Shown here piece by piece: positions 19,831 to 30,529 of a DNA stretch of 64,000 nt (position 1 is the first letter of the stretch; the number at the start of each line of letters is the position of its first letter). The notes under the pieces were generated by a model. That model had not been told where the DNA came from and made no database searches. It saw nothing but the letters and a program-made list of their open reading frames with translations. The translations under genes were made by a program, and so were the position numbers. The stretch comes from Pararge aegeria (Eukaryota > Arthropoda > Insecta > Lepidoptera > Nymphalidae). The DNA lies in assembly GCF_905163445.1 (NCBI RefSeq), contig NC_053191.1, positions 1,364,001-1,428,000 of the forward strand, written 5' to 3'.

Positions 19831-20256
19831 ACCAAGTTCGAATCCCAGCACCTCTAATAAGTACCCGTTTTCACCAACTACGAACAAGGCAATGCCTAAA
19901 TAAGTAACGCTTAATCTAAGGAAATTCCTAGACATACGTAAACACTTCACCTAAGTTGTCGCCTAAAGTTAGTAAAACGTTTTTTTTTCGATTTAGGTTG
20001 CCTAGGTTTAGTGAAAAGGGTCTTAAATTTGCTTAGTTATTTACGTTGTAAGCAATTAAAATATCACTTCTCTTCACACTAACGCTGAAGGAACAATATA
20101 GTGAGGAAACCTGCATGCCTGAGAACTCTCCATATTGTTCTCAAAGGCGTGTGAAGTCCGCCAAACCACACAGAGCCAGCGTGGTGGACTACGGCCTAAA
20201 CCCTTCTCACTGTGCGAGGATACCAGTGCCTTGTAGTGGGCCGGTAACGGATGAGA
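19831..20256 (+). mobile_element. SINE-2 copy interrupted by a MITE
   Basis: A head piece (AAGTTCGAATCCCAGCACCT, 19,831-19,863) and the body (20,021-20,256: GCAATTAAAATATCACTTC, GTGAGGAAACCTGCATGCCT, CCAGCGTGGTGGACTACGG, TGTAGTGGGCCGGTAA) belong to one SINE-2 split by the element at 19,864-20,020. Confidence 0.7.
19864..20020. mobile_element. MITE with CCCGTTTTCACTAA-type termini, copy 2
   Basis: Bounded by CCCGTTTTCACCAACTA and TAGGTTTAGTGAAAAGGG, inverted repeats of each other. Internal marks are AGGCAATGCCTAAATAAG and GGAAATTCCTAGACATACG. It sits inside a SINE-2. I could not define a convincing target duplication. Confidence 0.65.
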
Positions 20257-21117
20257 TAAAATCATTAGTTAAACGGTAAGCATATGCATCACGTATTGGA
20301 TGGAGTCTTTAAATTCCTGCCTTGGTTGAACACCGTGTGCACGCCATTGATTGTCTTTTAATTATAGGTATTAGCTACGCAGATGCGAAGTATAAACGTG
20401 ATGCTTTTGACTCTGAAATTAAACATTTTCGAGTCTTACGAGGAATGTTAATAAGCGGTTACGGCCATCTTAGATCACGACGTGACATTGCGTAAAATAA
20501 AAATAAAATAAATGTAAATAATTCTAGATGGCTCCAGATTAAAACATAGGATATCCTACCTTATAAGGACACTTTTTATTACATATGGGTATTTTATTCT
20601 ACTCTAACTCTAATATCTCTTTGATTGAAACATAATTTTTGTAAACCATTTTATTTGATTGTCTAAAAAAGGGGGCGTTTATAAAATACGTGAGATGTTA
20701 CGAGATGACGTGGGGGAGGTCAAATATCATCTAATCTTACGTTGGAGAGAGAGGGGGTCTCGGCAGATATGACACAATTTTTATTCTGACTGAAACAAAA
20801 AAAATCCAACGCGTTTACGTAACAAACCCACACATTTTGAAAAAGAGCGGAGCCCTTACATGTTTATATTACTTATACTGAAAAAAAAAACCAGAATCAG
20901 TCGCTGTTGCCGCACGCAGCAGTGAAACAACCAAAAACAATGTTTTTAGATTATGATTTCTTAACATCATTTTTTTTTTATAAATATTTTTATAATATGT
21001 TAATTTTCTATGTTTTAAGGATCTAGTGACGGTGTTAACCAAAATAATATCTGAACAGTTAATTGTACAAAAGTCTTTGACTGCTAATAAGGATAAAATT
21101 GTCAGAACACTGAAGAC
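20257..21117. other. Mostly unassigned; possible GT-rich MITE near 20,665-20,845
   Basis: Contains GGGGGCGTTTATAAAATACG, GACGTGGGGGAGGTC and CAACGCGTTTACGTAACAAA. This order resembles a repeat common in lepidopteran genomes, but I see only one copy here and no clear ends. The 111-codon minus ORF at 20,869-21,204 lacks motifs. Confidence 0.35.
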
Positions 21118-21190
21118 AGTGGCGTGCATACAGGGTATGCACAGGGTATACAGATAATATAAAATGAAGAAAATCTCCTGTACGAGATAT
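21118..21190 (+). mobile_element. hAT-type MITE, left end only
   Basis: Left terminus CAGTGGCGTGCATACAGG and part of the interior. It is cut off by the LINE-B fragment that starts near 21,191. Confidence 0.65.
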
Positions 21191-21530
21191 AAAAACCTTG
21201 TCATATCTGCATATCGTCTGCGAAAGGTGCAGAAGTCATTTGTGGGATTGAGTATATGCTTCTATTATATGATTGCCAAGGAACTTTGGATCTACCATTG
21301 CAAAAGTTTAAACAATGTGTTAAAACATAGTTAATAAATCGTGGTTACTATACTATCAATGAATTTCTTATAAGGCTGCTTGGAAGCAGTCTCCGCTCTC
21401 ATTTCTTTATTTTTTAAGATTGTAAATTGTAAAATGATGTTGAAAAAGAGTCACTACAAACAGACAGACTTCATGTTTCAAATTTGCTTATATTAGGCCT
21501 ACTTGAAATAAATGAATTTTAAATTTAAAT
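21191..21530 (+). mobile_element. LINE-B 3' fragment
   Basis: Starts TCATATCTGCATATCGTCTG in the polymerase C-terminus, then AATCGTGGTTACTATACTAT, a shortened 3' UTR (GAAAAAGAGTCACTACAAAC; the GAGTTTCTTGCCGG block is deleted) and a TGAATTTTAAATTTAAATTT tail. It lies directly against the truncated hAT-type MITE. Confidence 0.75.
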
Positions 21531-21897
21531 TTTTTTTGGTACACAAAAAATCAGAATAAATAAAAATATAAGAAAATATTCGTCGAAGTAAATATCGTAT
21601 TTTGAAGTTGATTAAAAAAGGGAAGCTTCACGGAATCTGTTGATTTATTTCGTCTAGTTGGTAGGTATAGGTAGGTAAGTACCTCACTTAAAATGTCGAG
21701 GTTAAATAAACTTGTTTGGGACTTTGATTAACAATATTAACGAGTTACTGATAAAAGTGACGGGATGTATATTTTTAAAGAGCCTGTTTTTAGATTGGAT
21801 TTTCATAAAAAGGATTATTATTGAACAGGTACAGAATGTGTTGATTGGCTTTAGCCTCCTTTTCGGGAGAGCAATTTTAGAACCCCGACACACATCT

Positions 21898-22239
21898 CAA
21901 ACTTTTTGGAGTTATAAGCGTTTTAGGCAATGAATAATAATAATAATAATAATAATATTAATAAAGCTTTATTTACATTCCTTACAATTAAGTACCTTAC
22001 TGGCCAAATATAATAGAGTTAAATACAATTTTCCTTAATCCTAAATTCTTATTTTCTATTTTAATGTTTTCATAACTAAGTAATATATTGCCCTTATTGT
22101 ACTTATACTATCTAATTTAGAACATTTATGTAAGGACCGCCAGCGGCGGTAAAAGCCTGCTCCATATTTTTCCATTTGCACCTGTCCCTTGCAATAATAC
22201 TCCAAACTTTTTGGAGTTATAAGCGTTTTAGACAATGAA
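21898..22239 (-). mobile_element. LINE-G insertion with (TAA)n tail and 37-bp target duplication
   Basis: A 268-bp insert (21,935-22,202) begins with (TAA)n, the complement of a 3' TTA-repeat tail, then AAAGCTTTATTTACATTCC. It is flanked by 37-bp direct repeats at 21,898-21,934 and 22,203-22,239 that start CAAACTTTTTGGAGTTATAA and end CAATGAA, differing at one base. This is a textbook target-primed insertion of a 5'-truncated non-LTR element on the minus strand. The family is not named. Confidence 0.85.
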
Positions 22240-22244
22240 GTAGA

Positions 22245-22340
22245 AGTTTAATATTGTGAGGATCTGAGAGTTCTCCATAATGTTCTAAGCCAGCGTTGTG
22301 GACAGGTTGACGGCCTCAACGCTTCTCACTACAAGCTTTA
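22245..22340 (+). mobile_element. SINE-2 fragment
   Basis: Contains GAGAGTTCTCCATAATGTTCT and CCAGCGTTGTGGACAGGTTG, with internal deletion. Confidence 0.6.
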
Positions 22341-22429
22341 TTTTTTTCGAATTAGAGGAAAAGTATGATTTTGGTATGTACGTCTAATTGTTACGGTATC
22401 AAAAAAATTTATTTCGTTTCAAAAGTTCC

Positions 22430-22465
22430 GTCTATGTTTGAATAAAGAAATATTTGACTTTGACT
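22430..22465 (+). mobile_element. LINE-A tail scrap
   Basis: TTTGAATAAAGAAATATTTG followed by ACTTTGACTT, the LINE-A terminus. Confidence 0.55.
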
Positions 22466-22924
22466 TATTTAAATGTTGTTCTTAAATAAACTTTCGGAAT
22501 ATATTCTTTAGTGAACGAAGAACCGTAATTTGGAGCCATTTTGTAGGTTTTTTTTTAGTTCTAATTATTCACTAATGACATTTTTGATAGTTTATATTTC
22601 AGAAACCACTCGGGAAGATATTGTATCTACATAAATTATTTGTATTTATGCCAGATATTGATTAGTTTGAGTTTTAGCGTGGCCGCGGTTTTAAAAAAAA
22701 CATGCCTGACTAAAATATTCACAGCAAACTTTTATTTTTAGTTTCACCTTACCTTTCCCGTTCGGTTGGTTGCAGACGCAAGCAACGTGATAATTATGTC
22801 TGCCCATATGTTTGTCTAATCTCATTGAAATAGAACGAGTGAATGGTAAAATGAATAAAATAAAATATTATAAATTATAATAATAATAAAATAATAAGCA
22901 CGTAGATAGTGTACTCAAGAACTG
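22466..22924. other. Nothing recognised
   Basis: AT-rich gap with no feature I can support. Confidence 0.4.
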
Positions 22925-23180
22925 TTTGATCTACTTCCCTTCTTACCATCTAACTGCAAGACACCGTAAGGATCTGTATCCCTACGTGGTTGATATACCA
23001 CTGACGCGTACGAAGCGCTTTGCATCTTCGTTTCTGATTCGCACCGCAAGGATCTGGAATGCCCTTCCAGCTTCCATTTTCCCCAGTACCTGCCTATAAT
23101 ATGAGAACCTTCGAATCAAGAGTGCTAGGCATCTTCTAGGCAAGCGCGCTCCACCTTAGGTGTGATTGCAGTCAAGCGCT
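22925..23180 (+). pseudogene. LINE-E polymerase C-terminus
   Basis: From about 22,931 the frame reads YFPSYHLTARHRKDLYPYVV, DIPLTRTKRFASSFLIRTAR and IWNALPASIFPS, then hits a stop. A shifted frame continues ENLRIKSARHLLGKRAPP. The order HPY.V.IP.(T/S)RT.RF..SF..RTAR.WN.LP is the C-terminal domain of a Jockey-type LINE polymerase. The upstream domains are absent, so it is a truncated pseudogene. It is not one of the families whose 3' tails dominate the window. Confidence 0.75.
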
Positions 23181-23544
23181 CTTTTATAAACATAAAAAAA
23201 GTCATACGCCATATGATGCACCCATCAATCGAGCTGCAGGCGGTCGCTTGATAAAACACCACCAATGAGGATTGTGGAAAAAGAATGATCGTCTTTTGGA
23301 GGGATTTCCACAATTCATCCTCTGAAACGAAGATTTAAATCTGCACGAGTTACAATTTATGATTTCAACTGCAGTCGTGACGATTCTAATGTATAAAATC
23401 TAGATGACGTTTTAAACACTGAAAAGTGGATCGGCTGCAATTATTTTAATTTAAATCATGGCATTTTTGCAGGAAACTATTCTGTTCTGACAACACTGAC
23501 AAGTACAAATAGGATTAGTCTAAACTAAAACCGGGGTTCCTATT
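23181..23544. other. Nothing recognised
   Basis: About 360 bp without a supported feature. Confidence 0.4.
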
Positions 23545-23735
23545 CCTGCATGGGCAGGAGATAATTATATCCCCGGGGAAAAGATAAAAAGTTATCTTCT
23601 CTACAGCTTTATCAACTCTCTGAGCACTGGCGCATAAGTGGTAATAATATCCAAATAATATATGTGTAATAATAAACGGGGGTAAACTTCTGCTATTAAG
23701 GATATAATTTTTGTCTCCTGCCTATGCTAGTAGCT
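23545..23735 (+). repeat. R4 dispersed repeat
   Basis: GGGCAGGAGATAATTATATC, CCCGGGGAAAAGATAAAAAG, CAGCTTTATCAACTCTCTGA, then CAAATAATATATGTGTAATA and ATAAACGGGGGTAAAC. Copies of 100-190 bp recur at 42,480 (inverted), 52,985 and 59,742 (inverted). Non-coding. Confidence 0.65.
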
Positions 23736-23948
23736 CTTCTGAGTATGAATTCCGTTTTTGACGACGTAAATTTATATTTGTCAAATTTAGAAATCTTATT
23801 TTTTTGGTATACTATACTAACAAACATGTATTGTCTAATTTTAATGAAGATCTGATAAATATTGTCGGAGAAAAAAGACATAAATCTTCACAAATAACAG
23901 CAAGTCGCAAGGCATAAGGGACAACGATCGAATGCATGCGTACCATCC

Positions 23949-24116
23949 TACTAATACTATAAATGCGAAAGATTGTGAGAATATATGTATCAACTAAAAT
24001 AACGACTGAGTAAAATAATAGTAGGTAAATAGCTAGCTACGATGATTATGTTAGCATCAGATCTATTCTAGCTTCTCGATTGACTCATATGCAGATGAAG
24101 TCGCGAGGGTCGGCTA
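23949..24116 (+). mobile_element. Helitron-like short element
   Basis: Starts CTACTAATACTATAAATGCG and ends GATGAAGTCGCGAGGGTCGG, then CTAG. Both ends match the Helitron-like consensus of the window; the middle is internally deleted. Confidence 0.6.
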
Positions 24117-24869
24117 GTATTAAATATAAAAAAAGTTGAATTTAAAAAAATATAATACAGTTAACTTGTTCAGCTAGAAGTTTAGAGAGTTGCTGGCGTT
24201 ACTGTACACCAAGTACCTAGTAGGTACCTACCTACTGAATTTGTTGCCAGTTAATGAACCCGCGGCGCGGGCGCACGCGGGCGTGGCGGGTATTAATAGA
24301 TTACTAGGTCATTACGTAGACGTTGGATATTAGGGTTGCCAAACTAATACATTTTTTTTTTGTCTTTTTAATGGTAACAAAAATAACCCTAAACGAAAAT
24401 CATCTTGAGCCATAACCACAAATATAAGTTTAAAGAACTCGCTTTTATGTTACAAACAATTAGTTTATCTTGTATTACTTCACTGTGCCGTTTTCCGCAC
24501 GTAAGCTTTGCGCTTATTACAATAAGCTTTTCCCGTTGAACTTGTTAATCCAGCCATCCAAGCTTGTTCCAGAAGCCTAGCAGGCCGCCTAGGTAACTTG
24601 GCTAGGGATCCCAGGAAGACTTTGAGCTGGTCATGGAATATATAGAATTTTATTTTTTTAAAGAGAGGCAGCCCTATACGACGAGCGATGTTGCTGGATA
24701 AAGTGGAGATTTCATCCGATAACAAGATAAACAAGTGGGTCGGATGCTGTGTATTCTGAGATTACGGGCAGATCTCGCGCGGGCTTATACTTTATCTTAT
24801 TTAAAAGTATCCGGTGTTTGGTCACAAATCACAATATATTAATATGATTCATAAAAGTTGAAAAATCTG
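24117..24869. other. Unassigned, with a 35-bp GC-rich spot
   Basis: At about 24,258-24,292 there is CCCGCGGCGCGGGCGCACGC followed by GGGCGTGGCGGG, standing out sharply from AT-rich flanks. No ORF or splice-like signal attaches to it. The 84-codon minus ORF at 24,480-24,734 has no recognisable motif. Confidence 0.4.
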
Positions 24870-24955
24870 CCTGCCATCGCTACAAGCAGACTGACATGAC
24901 GTTTTAAAAGTGCTTATAAACTGGGCCTACTTGAAATAAATGAATTTTGAATTTC
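24870..24955 (+). mobile_element. LINE-B tail
   Basis: Last about 85 bp only: GCTACAAGCAGACTGACATG, GTGCTTATAAACTGGGCC, ending AAATAAATGAATTTTGAATT. Confidence 0.7.
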
Positions 24956-25194
24956 AAACTACCTAAGTATTCAGCACAATACATAGATATGATTATGTTT
25001 CATCAAATGATGGTATTGTATAAATTATGTTTTACGAGCGAACCGCCCCAGCTGTAACCAGTTACTGTTTCTTAAATCTACTGTTACTTTATTAAACGAC
25101 GGTGAAAATCGCATAAAAAACCGTTTCGTGGTTTGGAAGGAATTAGAAATATAGGTGTATCTTATTAGATAAACACGTTTTTTAATATCTGATA

Positions 25195-25710
25195 TTCTAT
25201 ATGGCTTTGGGTTCGATACCCCCAAATTGAAAAATGTTTGTTTGTTTTAAAGCCTTATTGCACAAACACATTTTGTACAAAATAAACATATATACAGAGG
25301 AAACTTAGTATACAAAATACAGCCTGCTATCGCGGTCTTATCACTAAAGCGATCTCTTCCAGACAACCTTTGACGTTAGGAAAGACGAAGGAACGGGTTG
25401 GTGCAGCAATTCTAGTTTAAAAAATATATATTTATATATATATATATATATATATGTATAAAAATAATTAACATAAACTACTTACTCACAAATTCTAATA
25501 CTACACACATATTACACATAATATAATATATAAGTATATACATATTTAGTTTGTGTGATGAACATGAATGTTTTTTAGTGTATGGGTGTTTATCTGTATA
25601 TTATTCATAAATAATTCGTCATTTATCCTAGTAACCATAACACAAGCTACGCGTAATTCTTGGAATAGAAGGCGATGTGTGTATTTTCATGATATATTTA
25701 TTTGTTTATA
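25195..25710 (+). mobile_element. SINE-1 split by a LINE-C tail
   Basis: The SINE-1 head piece (CTTTGGGTTCGATACCCCCA, AATGTTTG; 25,195-25,245) resumes at about 25,549 (TTTGTGTGATGAACATGAATG, CATAACACAAGCTACGCG, GAAGGCGATGTGTG). The break falls at the ATGTTTGTGTGATG motif of the family. The inserted 25,246-25,548 segment is an inverted LINE-C 3' end. Confidence 0.75.
25246..25548 (-). mobile_element. LINE-C 3' end inserted in a SINE-1
   Basis: Complements of the LINE-C tail blocks: TATCGCGGTCTTATCACTAA, GCGATCTCTTCCAGACAACC, and an AATAAACATAT-type end at the left. It includes a TA dinucleotide run (25,430-25,455). The TTTGT motif at both junctions may be a short target duplication. Confidence 0.7.
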
Positions 25711-26079
25711 ATTTTTAATAATAAATTTTTCCTCAAGATTTTTTCTTCTGCACGTACAGGTATCATATTTCAGTTAGTATCTTGTATCAGTCAGTAACTG
25801 AAACTGCTCGCTTGAACCTTCAGCGCTGTTACCCAACAAATTCCATCCCATTATAGTTTAAGTATTTTTAAAACTGATCTGCAACCATGGCTTAGTTGGA
25901 AGCCACGATTACATACGGAAGTGAAACATTCCCCCCCTCCTGCATAGTGACCAAAACGCCGCTCTTCCGGAACATCTGCGCGTGAGCACGCACTTTATAA
26001 GGTATCTACCTGTATACATTATCAATATCGATATCGATTCTTTGTTAAATTAATCAATTAAAATAGATATAAACTGCAT
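25711..26079. other. Nothing recognised
   Basis: No feature seen apart from ordinary AT-rich sequence. Confidence 0.4.
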
Positions 26080-26215
26080 CGGAGTTGTGATAGCCTAGTG
26101 GTTAGATCTTCGGTTTAACTTTCAGGGGCCGAGTTCTAATCCCAGCAACTTAACTTTTCTAAGTTATGTTCGTTTTAAGTACCCAACGTTACAGTAAATT
26201 TATAAAGTGGGTAAA
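26080..26215 (+). mobile_element. SINE-2 head
   Basis: The tRNA-like 5' part: GTGATAGCCTAGTGGTTAGA (A box) and GGCCGAGTTCTAATCCCAGC (B box), then CTTTTCTAAGTTATGTTCG and TTTTAAGTACC. The body is missing. Confidence 0.75.
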
Positions 26216-26341
26216 TAATTAAACTTTTCATAACTACAGATTCATATTTGCCAGATATTTTATTAAATTGATATGGATTTTAATAAGTACGCTAATAATA
26301 ATTATTCAGTTATTAGATAGTTTTCAAGAAACAATTAAAAT

Positions 26342-26379
26342 TATATCTGCCTTATCCTAGGCAGGATAAGGCAGATATA
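26342..26379. other. Perfect 16-bp inverted repeat
   Basis: TATATCTGCCTTATCC (26,342-26,357), loop TAGGCA, then GGATAAGGCAGATATA (26,364-26,379). No T-run follows closely enough for a pol III or bacterial-type terminator. Confidence 0.8.
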
Positions 26380-26514
26380 CAAGAGGGACATGCCGTGGTG
26401 GTTTTTAGTTTGTTTATACCCCTTTAGAGGGGGGACTTCTACATAACCTTCGTCCTGCTCAAGGGAGGTAGCAATAAAGCTTTTTCTACCACGCCAAACA
26501 AAAAAAAAGGTGGG

Positions 26515-26640
26515 AACTAGTCACGGCCAAAGCCTTCCACTAAACAAGGCCAAAGAAAATTCTAAAATTATAAACTCCCAACCGAACCCGAGAGAGGCTA
26601 CTTAAATTCACAGCGCTCACCGTTGCGCCAGGGAGGTCAC
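26515..26640 (-). mobile_element. SINE-3 head and part of body
   Basis: Complement view: GACCTCCCTGGCGCAACGGT (A box), GAGCGCTGTGAATTTAAGTA, and the CCTTTGGCC region. It matches the head of the copy at 46,300-46,615, though its B box is decayed. Confidence 0.6.
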
Positions 26641-27261
26641 TTCATCTGACTTGACCATCGGAAGGTAGATAACACAGAGAGTAAGTATGCCTATATGACT
26701 GATAAAACTGAAAAATAAAACGTTTATTTTCATGATGTTGTGGCGCCTGCGAGACTGAGTCTTGGCACTCATTTATAACTTGGCTCTCGGCCATATATTA
26801 TAAAAAAAAGTATAACTACTATAGAAATATAACTTATAAACAAATATATCTATGGTAATATTTTTGTGTGTTAGTACGTAATGGTAGAACACGAAACCTA
26901 CTAAACCAGTCTTTAAAGTTCTGAAGCCACATTTCAACAAATACTTAGCTTAGCATATATTTCACGTTAGCTTGAAGGTACGTCGTGATAGAGTAAATCC
27001 AAATAAAGCTTAAATTAAGCATATCTATGTCATCATTTATTGATGTTCATTTTTTTTACAATGGTTAAAAAAAAAAAAAAACTCTATTAAAAATTTATAA
27101 GCAAAAACATCCAACCTCCGCTTGCGGGACTTTTTAATGCCTAAGAAACCGGCGGTCAGGGCACCAGAGTGAGAACTATCTCATATTATTATTATTAAGA
27201 TTTAAACGTATTGACGTAAATAATTTAAAAATTATCTTTATAATTTAATAATATCAATCGT
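26641..27261. other. Nothing recognised
   Basis: About 620 bp of AT-rich DNA with a poly-A tract near 27,068. Confidence 0.4.
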
Positions 27262-27551
27262 ACTTATCTTGCGTTATGGGTACTAAGATAACTGATGAAT
27301 ATTTTATGAATAATCATCATCATCACATCAACCCATTATCGACTCCTCCCACAATGAGAAGGGGTTTTAAGGCCGTAGTCCACCACGCTGGCTCAGTGAG
27401 GATTGGTGTTATTTATACTTATGAATTATATATGAACACCCAGACACTAAAAAACACATCTCACAAACATTGTCCAGTTGTGTGAATCCAACCCAAGACC
27501 TTGGAATCAGAAAGCAGGGTCGCTGCCCAATGCACCAATAGTCCGTCAAAT
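27262..27551 (-). mobile_element. SINE-1 interrupted by SINE-2
   Basis: The SINE-1 tail side (CTTGCGTTATGGGTACTAAG, 27,268-27,310) and head side (ACACCCAGACACTAAAAAAC, CCAGTTGTGTGAATCCAACC, AAAGCAGGGTCGCTGCCC; 27,408-27,551) bracket a 97-bp minus-strand SINE-2 3' end. Both elements share the same orientation. Confidence 0.75.
27311..27407 (-). mobile_element. SINE-2 3' end nested in SINE-1
   Basis: TCATCATCATCACATCAACC, CTCCCACAATGAGAAGGGG, AAGGCCGTAGTCCACCACGC, then TGGCTCAGTGAGGATTGGTG. It is a 5'-truncated SINE-2 with its ATGATG-type terminal repeat at the left. Confidence 0.75.
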
Positions 27552-28290
27552 GTTGGAATGGTGATAGCTCACAAACTTTTTCCCATTTTGCACATTTCAT
27601 GGTGAACGCTTAGAGCTAAAATAATTACTGTCATCTGCTAAATTGTATGAAGTGACAAACCATTCTAAAGTGGAGTCGTTTCAGATGCACATTCAGTCTT
27701 GTACACGGTTTCGGTATGTTCTTTATTCTAAAGACCTTAGATAACAGTATTTACCTGTGACACAAAACCAATATCTACGGTGTTCAGCCAACAGCCTGCG
27801 CTATTGGTTAAAGCTTTCTATTTATATTTCCTATTATTATACACAACCGCCATCTTGTCTCCGCGGCAGTTTTCGGTCCTCAGGGTTTCGGTACTCACAC
27901 ACAAAACAAGCTTCTTGCGAAAAATATAAAAAATAAATTAAGTACCGAAAAAGCATGTAACTTTAAATACGTAAGTACTTACTTGCTGAAAATGGGAATT
28001 TTTAGAAAAAAATATTTGAAATTACTTTTTAAATAAGGTAACCTCTATCTTGCTCAGATTGAAACATGTAAACCCTTAATTGTTTTATTAAATTGTTTTT
28101 TACAAATTGTATTTACATTAAATCTATCTATAAAACTAATCACAAAAATGTATACCTATGTATTCTGTGCTATCCCAGACTATATACTAAATAATCTAGT
28201 ACAAAATACAGTACTTCCTAATATTTTCTTATGAATATGTCTTACTGTTTCTGTTTGAGAATTATAAGCTTATTTTTTGAGCTGCTAAGT
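27552..28290. other. Nothing recognised
   Basis: About 740 bp of AT-rich sequence without a supported feature. Confidence 0.4.
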
Positions 28291-28500
28291 CAAAGTGGAA
28301 GTCAAAAATATCTCCATTCAAGTACACCCATAGATGGTACTTATGATGCGTATATTACATGAGAAATGTGAACATGATATTGAGATGATGGCGATAACCA
28401 TATTCGTAAACTAAAGCTACGAGGGTTCCAAACGCGGCCTGCTCTAAGAAGAAGCCCACAAAAAACTTAGCCGGGTGTTCTTTTTTGTTCTGCTAGCTCT
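28291..28500 (-). mobile_element. LINE-A 3' UTR fragment
   Basis: Inverted tail: AAAGTCAAAGTGGAAGTCAA near 28,290, then GATGGCGATAACCATATTCG, AAGCTACGAGGGTTCCAAAC, GCGGCCTGCTCTAAGAAGAA, and TTAGCCGGGTGTTC. Confidence 0.75.
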
Positions 28501-28792
28501 ATATACCATTGATTCTTCCACGATTAAGATATTGCATTTTATCTGTAACCAATCAGCAGACTGCTTTTTTCCTGTATAGTTACATGAGATAGAAATAAAA
28601 ATAAAAATCGTTGGTTTCGTTTCTTACATTGTAAATGATACATGTTGTGGAGACCTCCTAGAAAGAATCTAAACCAAAATCTTCAGATTCAAATTGGAGT
28701 TTAGGTAAAGGATTAAGATATTTAACGAATGCTCTGCTGTAACTAAAATTTTCTTTTGCCTATATATATATTTCTATTGGCCGGTTCCTAAA

Positions 28793-28832
28793 ACAGCTTA
28801 ATTACTCAATATTTGTGGAGTAACTAAGCTGT
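28793..28832. other. Short hairpin, 15-bp stem
   Basis: ACAGCTTAATTACTC pairs with GAGTAACTAAGCTGT with one mismatch around a 10-base loop (AATATTTGTG). Function unknown. Confidence 0.55.
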
Positions 28833-29749
28833 AGGTATTAGCTGTGTTTTTACGTTGTTATGCAAAAGTTTATATTCACATTGTAGTTTGCGAATGTTAT
28901 AAATGCGAAAGAATGTCTGTTTGTTTTGCTTAAGAATAGTTTGCGTATTGGTCACATTTTGGCAATATTCATTGGCAACAAGGAGTTATAATTGTGTGTT
29001 AAAGCCACAACTGGCACCACCGATCGTTGTCATAATAAATAAATAATGTGCATCGATTCGTGTGAGAATTCGAGAATCAAAGCCCGTGGGATGTAAAAAT
29101 AGTTAGAAGTACAGTAATGCAATCTGTAGGTTACAAAGTTTAAACAGTAATTCCTCAAATTAATCTCATAAAAAATTCTTTGGTTCAGTTAAGTGCAAGA
29201 AAATAATTATTTAGATTAAGTAATCATCACCTTCGTGAATATATTTTGGGAAGGTGGTTCGGATGATGGATGTCGGGACTAAGTAGTTGTGTCGATTTAT
29301 TATCTTAGAAAGATGGGTAAAGAAAGAAAGTAAAAACATTTATTTATGTTTAGTGTTACAAACAGTTCATCTTATAATAATAAAGTAACAACATAGTATA
29401 CAACATATAATGTCTGTGTGTAAGACCGGACAGAAAGGGTGTACAGCCATGCCGCTGATTTTCAGCTGAGACCCGATTGACGAGACGGCAAACTAAATAG
29501 ATAAATAAAAATAATAAAATAAATAAATAAAGTGAAGCACAGGTTATTCCCATTAAAGTAGGTAATAACAGTAATCATCAATTACTTACCACCACAAATA
29601 GTGTAGACTGGTAAGATATTACCTATTTACCATATCTACGTCAAGTGAGTCTAATGCCACCTTACGTAGTCTGCCTTACGAGCCGCGCCGACCAAATACC
29701 AAATACCAAGATAAACTTGAGGCGTCATGGGTCGGCAATGTTTTCAATT
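28833..29749. other. Mostly unassigned; possible LINE tail at 29,330-29,530
   Basis: A segment with GACCGGACAGAAAGGGTGTAC, GATTTTCAGCTGAGACCCG and an AATAAATAAATAAAG end may be a LINE 3' end, but it has only one copy here and stays unassigned. Confidence 0.3.
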
Positions 29750-30048
29750 TTTTATGCGGATGCGTCGAATCCGATCCTCGGTCCCTCTGCCGGTTGCGGG
29801 CGTGCAGGGGGTCTGGCAAGAAGCAGGGTGCGGGGGGCGGTCAAGGCCGTGGGCGCACGCGGCGGCGAAGTCTACGCGCGGCCAGTCTACCTTGCACTCC
29901 CGCAGCGAACGGTTGTGTCTCGTGATACCAGTTAGTGACAGTGTTGTGCTTTAAACAGTTGCTGAACAGTTAGCCGCTAGGTCGTCGACCGCGCGAGCAT
30001 GAATGTTCGCTCGCCTGCCCTCGCACAACTTTGACCGAAACCCACCAG
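29750..30048 (+). promoter_or_regulatory. CpG-rich island, candidate promoter and 5' UTR exon
   Basis: About 300 bp with dense CpG (GTGCGGGGGGCGGTCAAGG, GTGGGCGCACGCGGCGGCG) in otherwise AT-rich DNA, matching none of the window's repeats. Insect initiator-like CAGT motifs occur at about 29,930-29,945 (ACCAGTTAGTGACAGTG). Downstream, a consensus-like splice donor CACCAG|GTAACT ends the island at 30,048/30,049. An ATG at about 29,999 opens only 11 codons before TGA, so the exon would be 5' UTR. This is inference from composition and signals. A GC-rich piece of an unknown element is the main alternative. Confidence 0.35.
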
Positions 30049-30529
30049 GTAACTTCCTCACCCTTTAATCGCAGAGTGGCCCAATCAGACCATCCAGTTT
30101 GCATCAACAGACATACCGACTTTCAACTCCCTTCAACCTTCAACTTAGGTTGACAAGTGACTTTTTGTGTGTTAAAGTCGGTTAGTTATGATAAAGCAAG
30201 ACATCTTTATTTTAAAGTTAATCCACACATATCATAGTCGTGAGTCGTGACTATCCTGGCGCTTCCACTACTTAGAATAGTTGCCAGGATACCGTTTTAC
30301 ATGTTGGGCGCAACGTAGGAAGAGGAAGAGAGAGGTTAACACAAACCAACATTTTCTGTTCTTTAACTATTATTTAATTTATATTATCCAAGTCCAGGTA
30401 CCTAATGTCAATTACTTGCCTGAATACACCCGATTATGTTTTGATTTTAGCAAGCAGGTTGTTCGGAAATACATACTAACCTAGTTGTATTAAAGAGAGA
30501 GAGACACTTTTTTCCGGATAAAAAGGGAC

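Noticed and set aside
29645..29954. Two overlapping ORFs of 96 and 75 codons in the CpG island
   Set aside because: GC-rich DNA has few stops; both are rich in Ala/Gly/Arg with no motif and end within the island.
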